A DNA stretch of 64,000 nucleotides from Croceibacterium mercuriale (lineage in GTDB: Bacteria > Pseudomonadota > Alphaproteobacteria > Sphingomonadales > Sphingomonadaceae), in contig NZ_JTDN01000001.1 of the NCBI RefSeq assembly GCF_000802385.1, positions 131,501-195,500 on the forward strand. The letters run 5' to 3'. Every line of letters begins with the position of its first letter. Within the stretch, counting starts at the first letter, position 1. Shown piece after piece: positions 35,472-43,025 of the stretch. The notes beneath the pieces were generated by a model, which was not told the origin of the DNA, ran no database searches, and saw only the letters and a list, made by a program, of their open reading frames with translations. Made by a program: the position numbers and the translations under genes.

Positions 35472-36542
35472 TCAGCTGTCCTTGGCGATCGGCGCGTCGC
35501 GCATGATTTCCAGGTCGGCCTGCACCATCTCGCGCGCGAGCTCGCGGACGGAGGTCTCGTGCTTCCAGCCCAGCTTCTCGTGCGCCTTGGTCGGGTCACC
35601 GATCAGCAGCTCGACCTCGGTCGGACGGAAGTAGCGGGGATCGATCTTGATCAGGCACTTGCCGGTGTTCTGGCAGAAGCCTTCCTCGTCCACGCCTTCG
35701 CCCCGGAACTCGAGCGGGATGCCCACATCTTCGAACGCCCAGCGCACGAAGTCGCGCACGGTGGTCGTCTCGCCGGTGGCCAGCACGTAATCGTCGGGCT
35801 GGTCCTGCTGCAGCATCATCCACATGCCGCGGACATATTCGCGCGCATGGCCCCAGTCGCGCTTGGCATCCAGGTTGCCCAGATACAGGCGTTCCTGCCG
35901 GCCCAGCTTGATGGCGGCGGCAGCCCGGGTGATCTTGCGCGTCACGAAGGTCTCGCCACGCAGCGGGCTTTCGTGGTTGAACAGGATGCCGTTGGAGGCG
36001 TGCATGCCGTAGGCTTCGCGGTAGTTCACCACGATCCAGTACCCGTACAGCTTGGCCACGCCGTAAGGCGAGCGGGGATAGAACGGGGTCGTCTCTCGCT
36101 GCGGCACTTCCTGCACCAGTCCGTACAGCTCGCTGGTGGACGCCTGGTAGAAACGGGTCGTTTCCTCCAGCTTCAGGATGCGGATCGCTTCCAGCAGGCG
36201 CAGCGTGCCGATCGCGTCGGCGTTGGCGGTATATTCCGGCGTCTCGAAGCTGACCGCCACATGGCTCTGCGCTGCCAGGTTGTACACCTCTGTCGGCTGC
36301 ACTTCCTGCATGATGCGGATCATGTTGGTCGAATCCGTCAGGTCACCGTAATGGAGGTGAAACCGCGCATCGTCGTCATGCGGATCCTGGTAGATATCCT
36401 CGATCCGCCCCGTGTTGAAGGAAGACGACCGGCGCTTGATCCCGTGGACCTCGTAACCCTTTTCCAGCAGCAGTTGGGCCAGATAGGCTCCATCCTGTCC
36501 GGTCACGCCAGTGATCAATGCGCGCTTTTCGCCCGATGCCAT
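35472..36542 (-). CDS. gmd: GDP-mannose 4,6-dehydratase
   Basis: The 356-residue enzyme shows the NADP motif [11 protein letters not shown] at residue 11, the conserved SSSFNTGRI, the catalytic Thr-Ser-Glu in ASTSELYG and the Tyr-Lys pair in [12 protein letters not shown]. It converts GDP-mannose to GDP-4-keto-6-deoxymannose, the first step to GDP-L-fucose, followed by Fcl. ATG 36542 is preceded by AGGGG at good spacing; the frame remains open far upstream as antisense to xdhC. Confidence 0.96.
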   Translation of the reverse strand: MASGEKRALITGVTGQDGAYLAQLLLEKGYEVHGIKRRSSSFNTGRIEDIYQDPHDDDARFHLHYGDLTDSTNMIRIMQEVQPTEVYNLAAQSHVAVSFETPEYTANADAIGTLRLLEAIRILKLEETTRFYQASTSELYGLVQEVPQRETTPFYPRSPYGVAKLYGYWIVVNYREAYGMHASNGILFNHESPLRGETFVTRKITRAAAAIKLGRQERLYLGNLDAKRDWGHAREYVRGMWMMLQQDQPDDYVLATGETTTVRDFVRWAFEDVGIPLEFRGEGVDEEGFCQNTGKCLIKIDPRYFRPTEVELLIGDPTKAHEKLGWKHETSVRELAREMVQADLEIMRDAPIAKDS

Positions 36543-36558
36543 GTCTGCCCCTTTATGC

Positions 36559-36573
36559 TGCAAATGCGAAGAG
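36559..36573 (+). promoter_or_regulatory. Motif shared with glycosyltransferase upstream region
   Basis: TGCAAATGCGAAGAG differs by one base from the sequence at 27848-27862. It sits 17 bases before the gmd start but in the opposite orientation relative to transcription. The rest of the 183-base gap to xdhC shows no clear promoter. Confidence 0.3.
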
Positions 36574-36725
36574 GTTCTTATACACCGCTGCAGCGCCGCA
36601 CAAGGACGCTTCGCCAGCAAAGTCTTTACCGTCGGTGGCAACCCGGCAGCCCGGTCGGATCGGGCGCCGAATGGCTGGGGCGAGCCACCTTCACACGGCA
36701 CTCGCCCGTCTCTACCTGACTCTGC

Positions 36726-37586
36726 GTGACCTTGACCGAACTGCTTCCGAGCGCCCCCGACGATGACCGCGCCGCCTTGCGCGCAGCTTGCCAGGACGAC
36801 GTGGGTCTGTGCACGATCGTCGGGATCGCGGGCAGCTACTCCCGGCGCCTGGGTGCGCAACTGGCTGTTTCGGCCGACGGGCAGATGACCGGCAGCCTTG
36901 CCGATGGCTGCCTTGAGCGACAGCTGGTCAGCGAACTGCAGCAGCTGGGCGGGGTCGGCATGCCGGTGGTCCGCAGGTTCGGCGCCGGATCCCCGCAGAT
37001 CGACTTTCGCCTCCCTTGCGGCAGCGGCATCGACGTGCTGATCGACCCGGCCCCTGACCGCGACGCCTGCCGGCAGGCGATCGCGCTGCTGGACGCGCGC
37101 CGGGCCGCTTCGCTGCCGCTGGCTGCGGGTCCGGAAGAACCGTTCACCCGCCACTATACTCCGCCACCGCGGCTGCTGGTGTTCGGGGAAGGGCCGGAGC
37201 CTGCTGCGCTGGTGCATCTCGCGGCGGCCGCCGGGATCGCCGTGGAGCAGGCCGGGGCCGGCATGGCGCTGGGCGATGCGCCGGCGGGCGTCGCAGTCGA
37301 TCCGTGGACCGCGATCGTTCTGCTGTATCACGATCACGAGTGGGAACAGCCACTGCTGCAATGGGCGCTAGGCACCCCGGCCTTCCTGATCGGCGCGCAA
37401 GGCGGTGCGCGCACGCGGGTGCAGCGGTTGGAGCAGCTCGCCGACTCCGGCTTCACCACCGACGATCTTGCCCGGATCGTCAGCCCGATCGGCCTGATCC
37501 CCCGTACCCGCGAACCGCTGGTGCTGGCGCTGTCGGTGCTGGCGCAGGTGGTGGAGCGCCACGAGCAGCTGCACCCCCATGGCTGA
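36726..37586 (+). CDS. xdhC: XdhC/CoxI-family molybdenum cofactor chaperone
   Basis: The 286-residue protein has the XdhC/CoxI N-terminal domain ([17 protein letters not shown] and GSLADGCLE, residues about 33-65) and a Rossmann-like C-terminal domain. XdhC proteins bind molybdenum cofactor, promote its sulfuration and hand it to xanthine-oxidase-family enzymes. The start is GTG at 36726; the next in-frame ATG would cut into the first domain. The canonical Ser-Ala-Pro in this motif is Ser-Tyr-Ser here. No xanthine-oxidase-family enzyme is in the window. The stop overlaps the next gene by eight bases. Confidence 0.82.
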   Translation: MTLTELLPSAPDDDRAALRAACQDDVGLCTIVGIAGSYSRRLGAQLAVSADGQMTGSLADGCLERQLVSELQQLGGVGMPVVRRFGAGSPQIDFRLPCGSGIDVLIDPAPDRDACRQAIALLDARRAASLPLAAGPEEPFTRHYTPPPRLLVFGEGPEPAALVHLAAAAGIAVEQAGAGMALGDAPAGVAVDPWTAIVLLYHDHEWEQPLLQWALGTPAFLIGAQGGARTRVQRLEQLADSGFTTDDLARIVSPIGLIPRTREPLVLALSVLAQVVERHEQLHPHG

Positions 37587-38163
37587 GCAGGTTCTGGCGG
37601 CGGTGCTTGCCGCGGGCCGGGGGCGGCGCTTTGGCGGCGGCAAGCTGGACGCACGGTGCGCCGGTCGCCCGCTCGGCGCCTGGGCGTTGCAGGCAGTGGC
37701 GCAGGCGGGGATCGTGCAGCGCATCATCATCGTGCCGCCGCAGGTGCCCGGGTTCGCGCAACAGTCCGGCTGGCCGCTGTTTGTCAATCCGGCAAGCGAG
37801 GACGGCCTCGGCACCTCGCTCGCCTGTGCCGCGCGGGCAGCGATGCAGCAGGGCGCCGGCGCCTTGCTGGTGCTGCTGGCCGACATGCCGCTGGTGGATG
37901 CGGCCCTGCTGCGCCGCCTGCTGGCGTCCCCTGCGCCCGCGGCGGTGGCGCATGCGCCCGGCCGGCCGGGCGTGCCGGCGTTGCTGCCGGCGAGCATCTT
38001 GCCGGAGCTCGCCAGCCTTGCAGGCGACAGCGGCGCGGCCGGCCTGCTGCGCACGATCGCCGGCCTGGCGCTCGTCAGCGCGCCGGCCGCCGCGTTGCTG
38101 GACGTGGACGATGCAGCCGGGCTGGCACAGGCTGTTGTCATGCTGTTGCAAGGTCACGCCTAA
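37579..38163 (+). CDS. MobA/MocA-like nucleotidyltransferase
   Basis: The 194-residue protein carries the nucleotide-binding signature LAAGRGRRFGGGK at residues 10-22 and LLADMPLVD near residue 95. The family includes MobA and MocA, which attach GMP or CMP to molybdopterin. Pairing with XdhC suggests MocA-type CTP:molybdopterin cytidylyltransferase activity, but the sequence alone does not separate CTP from GTP. It overlaps xdhC by eight bases and is part of the same operon. Confidence 0.82.
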   Translation: MAEQVLAAVLAAGRGRRFGGGKLDARCAGRPLGAWALQAVAQAGIVQRIIIVPPQVPGFAQQSGWPLFVNPASEDGLGTSLACAARAAMQQGAGALLVLLADMPLVDAALLRRLLASPAPAAVAHAPGRPGVPALLPASILPELASLAGDSGAAGLLRTIAGLALVSAPAAALLDVDDAAGLAQAVVMLLQGHA

Positions 38164-38198
38164 TCACCGTCTGTACGATGACCGTCTGCCGATCCCGT

Positions 38199-38227
38199 TT
38201 GACGGCCGTTCACGCAACGCATAACGA
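38199..38227 (+). promoter_or_regulatory. Promoter candidate for the type I secretion operon
   Basis: TTGACG (38199-38204) and TAACGA (38222-38227) are 17 bases apart and lie 110 bases before the tolC start. A direct repeat of ACCGTCTG occurs just upstream at about 38166-38188. The -35 box is strong; the -10 is weaker. Confidence 0.45.
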
Positions 38228-38336
38228 CAGCGCAACTACGAAGCATTCTGGCTCACGGTCCATGGGGGGTCTGGGCGGCTGACCGTTTCCGCGATCTCGG
38301 GTTCACCGCCGATCGTTTTGCCTGAAGCAATTGTAC

Positions 38337-39659
38337 ATGCTGCACGCTTTTCGCCGATTGCCGCTGTCGTTTCATGCCGCGCTTTTACTGGCCGGGGTGG
38401 CGGTGCCGCATGCCCGGGCGCAGGAGGTCTACGGGCCGCCTGCCGCGGATATCGGCCCGCAGAACCTGCCGCCACCGGCCACCATCCCGGCGGAGCTGGA
38501 TCGTGCCGCGGCGCTGGCGGTCACTACCCATCCGATCGTGAACGCGGCCGAGGCCGAGAGCGAGGCGCTCGATGCCGAACTGCGCGGCGCCCGCTGGCTG
38601 CGCTACCCCAACCTGGGGGTGGAGGCGCTGGCCGCGACTCGCGGCAGCAACTTCGCAGATCGTGACGGGCTGACCGCCAACATCGTGGCCGAACAGCCGC
38701 TGTGGTCCGGCGGGCGAATCAGCGGTGAGATCGACAGCGCCAATGCCGCGGCGCGGGCAGGACGCGAACGTATCGGCGAGGCTGCGCGGCAGATCACCAT
38801 CGATGTCACGACCGCCTATTACCAGCAGGTGCTGGGCGAGGAGCGGATCGGCGTCCTGACCGACAGCCTGGAACAGCATCGCATCCTGGTCGGCTCGATC
38901 GAGCGGCGCGTGGCGCAGGAGGTCTCGCCGCAGGTCGACCTGACGCTGGCCCGGTCCCGCGTTGCACAGATCGAGCTGGAGCTGGCCGGTGCGCGCGAGC
39001 TGCAGGATCGTGCGCGCGCCCGGCTGCTGCAGCTGACGGGCGGGGTGCCGGTCGTACCGGTCCTGCCGCCGCCGGTCAGCGCGGAAGCCATGCCCCTGCT
39101 GGAGCAGGCGGTGGCGGACGGCTTGCAGTGCAGCCCCACGCTGCAGGCGCTGCTGAGCCAGGTGGATGCCGCCGAGGCACGGCGCCGGGTCGCACGGGGC
39201 GAACTGTTGCCCCAGGTGCTCTTCCAGTTGTCGCAGAACGAGATCATCGGCGCCCGCGCCGCGCTGGTCGTGCGGGCAGAGACGGGCAGCGGCCTGTCCC
39301 GCCTGGCCGCGATCGACAGCGCCGAGGCACGCATCGCGCGCGCTTTTGCCGAGTTCGGCCAGGCCGAGCGGGAGCTGCGCGAACAGCTGCAGACCGATTA
39401 CGTACAGCTGCGTGCCGCGCAGGACCGCATCGCCTATGGCGCCTTTGCCGCCGACACCGCGGCCGATCTGATCGAATCCTACCAGCGGCAATTCATTGCC
39501 GGCCGGCGCAGCTGGCTGGACGTCATGAATGCCGTGCGGGAAGCCGCCAATGCACGCCTGTCGGAAAGCGAGGCCCGGGTCACCGCCGCCACCTCCGCCG
39601 CGCGCATCCTGGCGCTGTCCTGCCGTTGGGGACCAATGCCGACAGGGAACACACAATGA
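38337..39659 (+). CDS. TolC-family outer membrane channel
   Basis: The 440-residue protein has a signal peptide ending HARAQ near residue 29 and the two-repeat helical pattern of the outer membrane efflux family, with LDRAAALAVTTHP and LLSQVDAAEARRRVARGELLPQV as the paired stretches. It should form the trimeric exit duct of the type I secretion machine encoded with it. ATG 38337 is preferred to TTG 38331 because GAAG lies nine bases upstream. The stop overlaps the ABC exporter start (ATGA). Confidence 0.88.
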   Translation: MLHAFRRLPLSFHAALLLAGVAVPHARAQEVYGPPAADIGPQNLPPPATIPAELDRAAALAVTTHPIVNAAEAESEALDAELRGARWLRYPNLGVEALAATRGSNFADRDGLTANIVAEQPLWSGGRISGEIDSANAAARAGRERIGEAARQITIDVTTAYYQQVLGEERIGVLTDSLEQHRILVGSIERRVAQEVSPQVDLTLARSRVAQIELELAGARELQDRARARLLQLTGGVPVVPVLPPPVSAEAMPLLEQAVADGLQCSPTLQALLSQVDAAEARRRVARGELLPQVLFQLSQNEIIGARAALVVRAETGSGLSRLAAIDSAEARIARAFAEFGQAERELREQLQTDYVQLRAAQDRIAYGAFAADTAADLIESYQRQFIAGRRSWLDVMNAVREAANARLSESEARVTAATSAARILALSCRWGPMPTGNTQ

Positions 39660-41815
39660 GCGGGCAGGGCAGCATCATCCGGGCGATCGAGACATACGCC
39701 CGCGCTTCCGGCGCGCCGTTGTCTCCGCAATGGAGCGCGGAGCTCGGCGATTACGAGCTGTCGGACGATGCGGATGCACTGGCCGGCCTGTGTGGCGTGC
39801 TCGGCTGGCCCTATCCCACCCGGATCGAGGGGCGGCCGCGGCCCGACCAGTTCCCGCTGCTGGTCTATGATGCCGCCAGCGGCTGGTCCGTGGTGCGTCA
39901 GTGGGACAGCCCCGATGCCATGCTGCTGGCGGGCGAACGCGGGCTGCTGGCGTTCGACGGTGACCAGCGCTTCTATCGCATGCGCCTGCCCGATCCGCTG
40001 GCGGGCGGCGGCGAGAAGGCGATCGACGTGTTCAGGCGGGCGATCGGTCGGCGCCGAGGTGCGCTGGTGATGGCCGGGGTGGCCACCGTCTTCGCCAACA
40101 TCCTGACGCTGGCGACCTCGCTCTATTCCATGCAGCTGTATGACCGGGTCATCCCGCTGGGGAACTTCGACACGCTGTACGTGCTGACGGCGGGCGTCAT
40201 GTTCGCGCTGGTGCTCGACCTCGCGCTGCGCGCGCTGCGGGCCGTGCTGGTGGAGAAGGAAGCCAATTCCATCGATGCGGAGGTGAGCGAATTCTTCTTC
40301 GCCCGCGCGCAGGCGATCCGGCTGGATGCCCGGCCGCCGGGTATCGGCACCCTGGCATCGCAGCTGCGCGGGCAGGAACAGATCCGCCAGGTGATGTCCT
40401 CCGGCTCGCTGTTCCTGCTGGCCGACCTGCCCTTTGCCCTGTTCTTCATCATCGTGATCGCGATGATCGGCGGCTGGCTGGCCGTGGTGCCGATCGCCAG
40501 CCTGCCGATTGCGGTGGGAATGGCGCTTATCCTGTCGCGGGTGATCCGCACCGGGGCCGACCGCGCGCAGGTCAGCGGCAATCGCAAGAACGGCATGCTG
40601 GTGGAATCGCTGGACGCCGCCGAGATGGTGAAGGCCAATCGCGGCACGTGGTTCATGATGGGCCGCTGGAACGCGCTGATCCGCGAGATCCACCATTACG
40701 AGGATCCCGTGAAGCGGGCCTCTGCCCTGTCGAGCACGATGTTCTCCACGTTGCAGCAGGTGTCCTACGTCCTGATCATGGGCTGGGGCGCGTGGATGGC
40801 GGCGCAGGGGATGATCACCACCGGCGCGCTGCTCGCCTGCTCCATCATCGCCGGGCGGATCAACGGCCCGCTGGTGGCGCAGCTGCCGACGCTGATCGTG
40901 CAGTGGAGCTATGCCAAGTCGTCCCTGCGGGCGCTGGACGGCATCCTGCAGCTGCCGCTCGATCCGGCGACCTCGTCCGGTGCGCTGCGGCCCGACCACC
41001 TGTCGGGGCCGATCGTGCTGACCGATGCCGGCTTCACCTATGCCGGTGGCCGCCAGGCCGTGCAGATCGACCGGCTGGTGATCTCTCCCGGCGAACGTAT
41101 CGCCATCGTCGGCGGTATCGGATCGGGCAAGTCGACGTTGCTGAAGCTGCTGACCGGCCTTTATGCCCCGCAGACCGGCACCGCGCTGATCGGCGGGCTG
41201 GACCTGAACCAGGTGGCGGAAGAGGTCGTGCGGCGGCACATCGGCTACCTCCCGCAGGATTCGCGCATGATCAACGGATCGCTGCGTGACAATCTGGCGA
41301 TGGGGCTGGGCGAGATCAGCGACGCCGCCATCATGGAGAAGGCCAAGGAAACCCGGCTGGAGGTGATGATCTCCTCCCACCCGAACGGCCTGGCCATGCA
41401 GATCCAGGAGGGCGGCCGCGGCCTTTCCGGCGGGCAGCGCAGCCTGGTCGGCCTCAACCGTCTGCTGCACGCCGCGCCGTCGGTCTGGCTGCTGGACGAG
41501 CCCAGCGCCGCGCTGGACCAGGTGACCGAAGGTGCCGTGCTGGATGCGATCGACCGGCAGCTCGCGGCCGACGACATCCTGGTGATCGTCACGCACAAGC
41601 TGCAATTGCTGCCCCGCTTCACCCGCATCATCGTGATGCGCGAAGGCCGGATCATCCGCGATGGCGGGGCCAAGGACATCATCGCCGAGCTGGCGCCCCG
41701 CCGCCCGCAGGGCCAGCCCCAGCCACCGCGTCCCGTCGCCCCGCCCGAAGGCGGCGTGACCACCACCATCAGGCGACCGCCCGCGGAAGCGGCGGACGAG
41801 GAGAACGCGTCGTGA
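39656..41815 (+). CDS. Type I secretion ABC exporter (permease/ATPase)
   Basis: The 719-residue protein has an N-terminal C39-like region (about residues 1-130) without a cysteine in a peptidase context, a six-helix exporter domain at about 140-420, and an ATPase with Walker A GGIGSGKST near 486-494, signature LSGGQRS, and Walker B LLDEPSAALD. The layout is that of LapB/HlyB-type exporters for RTX proteins and adhesins. The inactive C39-like domain is used by this class to hold the substrate. ATG 39656 overlaps the tolC stop, which excludes the longer frame. Confidence 0.9.
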   Translation: MSGQGSIIRAIETYARASGAPLSPQWSAELGDYELSDDADALAGLCGVLGWPYPTRIEGRPRPDQFPLLVYDAASGWSVVRQWDSPDAMLLAGERGLLAFDGDQRFYRMRLPDPLAGGGEKAIDVFRRAIGRRRGALVMAGVATVFANILTLATSLYSMQLYDRVIPLGNFDTLYVLTAGVMFALVLDLALRALRAVLVEKEANSIDAEVSEFFFARAQAIRLDARPPGIGTLASQLRGQEQIRQVMSSGSLFLLADLPFALFFIIVIAMIGGWLAVVPIASLPIAVGMALILSRVIRTGADRAQVSGNRKNGMLVESLDAAEMVKANRGTWFMMGRWNALIREIHHYEDPVKRASALSSTMFSTLQQVSYVLIMGWGAWMAAQGMITTGALLACSIIAGRINGPLVAQLPTLIVQWSYAKSSLRALDGILQLPLDPATSSGALRPDHLSGPIVLTDAGFTYAGGRQAVQIDRLVISPGERIAIVGGIGSGKSTLLKLLTGLYAPQTGTALIGGLDLNQVAEEVVRRHIGYLPQDSRMINGSLRDNLAMGLGEISDAAIMEKAKETRLEVMISSHPNGLAMQIQEGGRGLSGGQRSLVGLNRLLHAAPSVWLLDEPSAALDQVTEGAVLDAIDRQLAADDILVIVTHKLQLLPRFTRIIVMREGRIIRDGGAKDIIAELAPRRPQGQPQPPRPVAPPEGGVTTTIRRPPAEAADEENAS

Positions 41816-42963
41816 CGCGCATGCGTACGTCCTACTGGATCATCATCACCATCTCGGTTGCGCTGATCGGCTTCATCCTGTGGGCCAACTGGGCGACGCT
41901 GGACCAGGTGACCCGCGCCCCCGGCAAGGCGATCCCGTTCGGTCGCGTGCAGATCGTGCAGAGCGAGGAGGGCGGCCCGATCGCCGCCATCAACGTGCGC
42001 GAAGGCGACAAGGTGGAGAAAGGGCAGCTGCTGGTCGAGCTGGACCGTGTGAAGCTGGACGCCGGCGTCCGGGAATCCCGGGCCCAGGTCGCCGCGTTGC
42101 AGAGCCGCATGGCCCGCATCAATGCGGAACTGTTCGACCGGCCGCTCACCTTCCCGGCATCGGTGTCGCAGTTCCCCGAATTCGTCACCAACCAGCGCCA
42201 GCTGTTCCAGCGCCGCCGTGCGGCACTGCAGTCCGAGCTGGGATCGCTGAACTCCATGGCCCGCCTGCAGCGCGAGGAGCTGTCGCTGAACGAGCCGCTG
42301 GTCGGCAGCGGCGATGTCGCCCGGTCGGAGATCATCCGCATGCGGCGCGAGGTGGTGCAGACCGAAGGGCAGATGAGCAACATCCGCTCCCAGTACATCC
42401 AGGACCTGCAGACCGAATTCACCCAGACGGAGGAGGAGCTGGTCGCCGCGCAGCAGACCCTGGCGCAGCGTGAACGCTCCCTGCAATCGGCCAATCTGGT
42501 CGCGCCGGCGAACGGCATCGTCAAGAATGTGCGGCTGACCACGGTTGGCGGCGTGCTGGCGCCAGGGGATGAGGTGCTGCAGATCGTGCCGACCGAGGAT
42601 CGCCTGATCGTGGAGGCCCAGGTGCCGCCGCGTGACATCGCCTATGTCCGGCAGGGGCAGGAGGCGCGGGTGAACTTCGATGCGTACGACTACACGATCT
42701 ACGGCGCCGCGGATGGCCGCGTGGTTTATATCAGCCCCGACACGCTGAGCGAGGAAGGGCCCGATGGCCGGGTCAACACCTACTATCGCGTCAACCTGGA
42801 GGTCGACATCTCCAACCTCCGCCCACGCCGCGAAGGGGAGGTGATCGACCTGCAGCCCGGCATGACCGCGACGGCCGATATCAAGACCGGCGAACAGACA
42901 GTGTTCGAATATCTGACCAAGCCGCTGCTCAAGACTTCGCACCAGGCCATGCGCGAACGGTGA
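41812..42963 (+). CDS. HlyD-family membrane fusion protein
   Basis: The 383-residue protein has an N-terminal membrane helix at about residues 11-30, a split lipoyl-like domain (GRVQIVQSEEGGPIAAI and VAPANGIVKNVRL), a coiled-coil hairpin between, and a beta-barrel end typical of HlyD adaptors. It joins the ABC exporter to the TolC-family channel. The GTG start overlaps the ABC exporter stop by four bases; an ATG three codons later is possible. Confidence 0.92.
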   Translation: MTRMRTSYWIIITISVALIGFILWANWATLDQVTRAPGKAIPFGRVQIVQSEEGGPIAAINVREGDKVEKGQLLVELDRVKLDAGVRESRAQVAALQSRMARINAELFDRPLTFPASVSQFPEFVTNQRQLFQRRRAALQSELGSLNSMARLQREELSLNEPLVGSGDVARSEIIRMRREVVQTEGQMSNIRSQYIQDLQTEFTQTEEELVAAQQTLAQRERSLQSANLVAPANGIVKNVRLTTVGGVLAPGDEVLQIVPTEDRLIVEAQVPPRDIAYVRQGQEARVNFDAYDYTIYGAADGRVVYISPDTLSEEGPDGRVNTYYRVNLEVDISNLRPRREGEVIDLQPGMTATADIKTGEQTVFEYLTKPLLKTSHQAMRER

Positions 42964-42986
42964 TTGGTGAAACTATCGCCCGTTCG

Positions 42987-43014
42987 CGCGTTCCTGTTGC
43001 AGAACAGGAATGCG
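42987..43014 (+). promoter_or_regulatory. Intercistronic hairpin before oxidoreductase gene
   Basis: A 12-base stem (42987-42998 with 43003-43014, one G-T pair) has a four-base loop. It starts 24 bases past the hlyD-like stop, and its last base is the first G of the ribosome binding site GGGAG of the next gene. It could act as an attenuator or limit translation of the oxidoreductase. Confidence 0.55.
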
Positions 43015-43025
43015 GGAGCGGGTTG

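Noticed and set aside
27888..36542. Complete capsule or O-antigen locus
   Set aside because: No polymerase, chain-length regulator, export protein or initiating transferase is in this stretch; it is only part of such a pathway.
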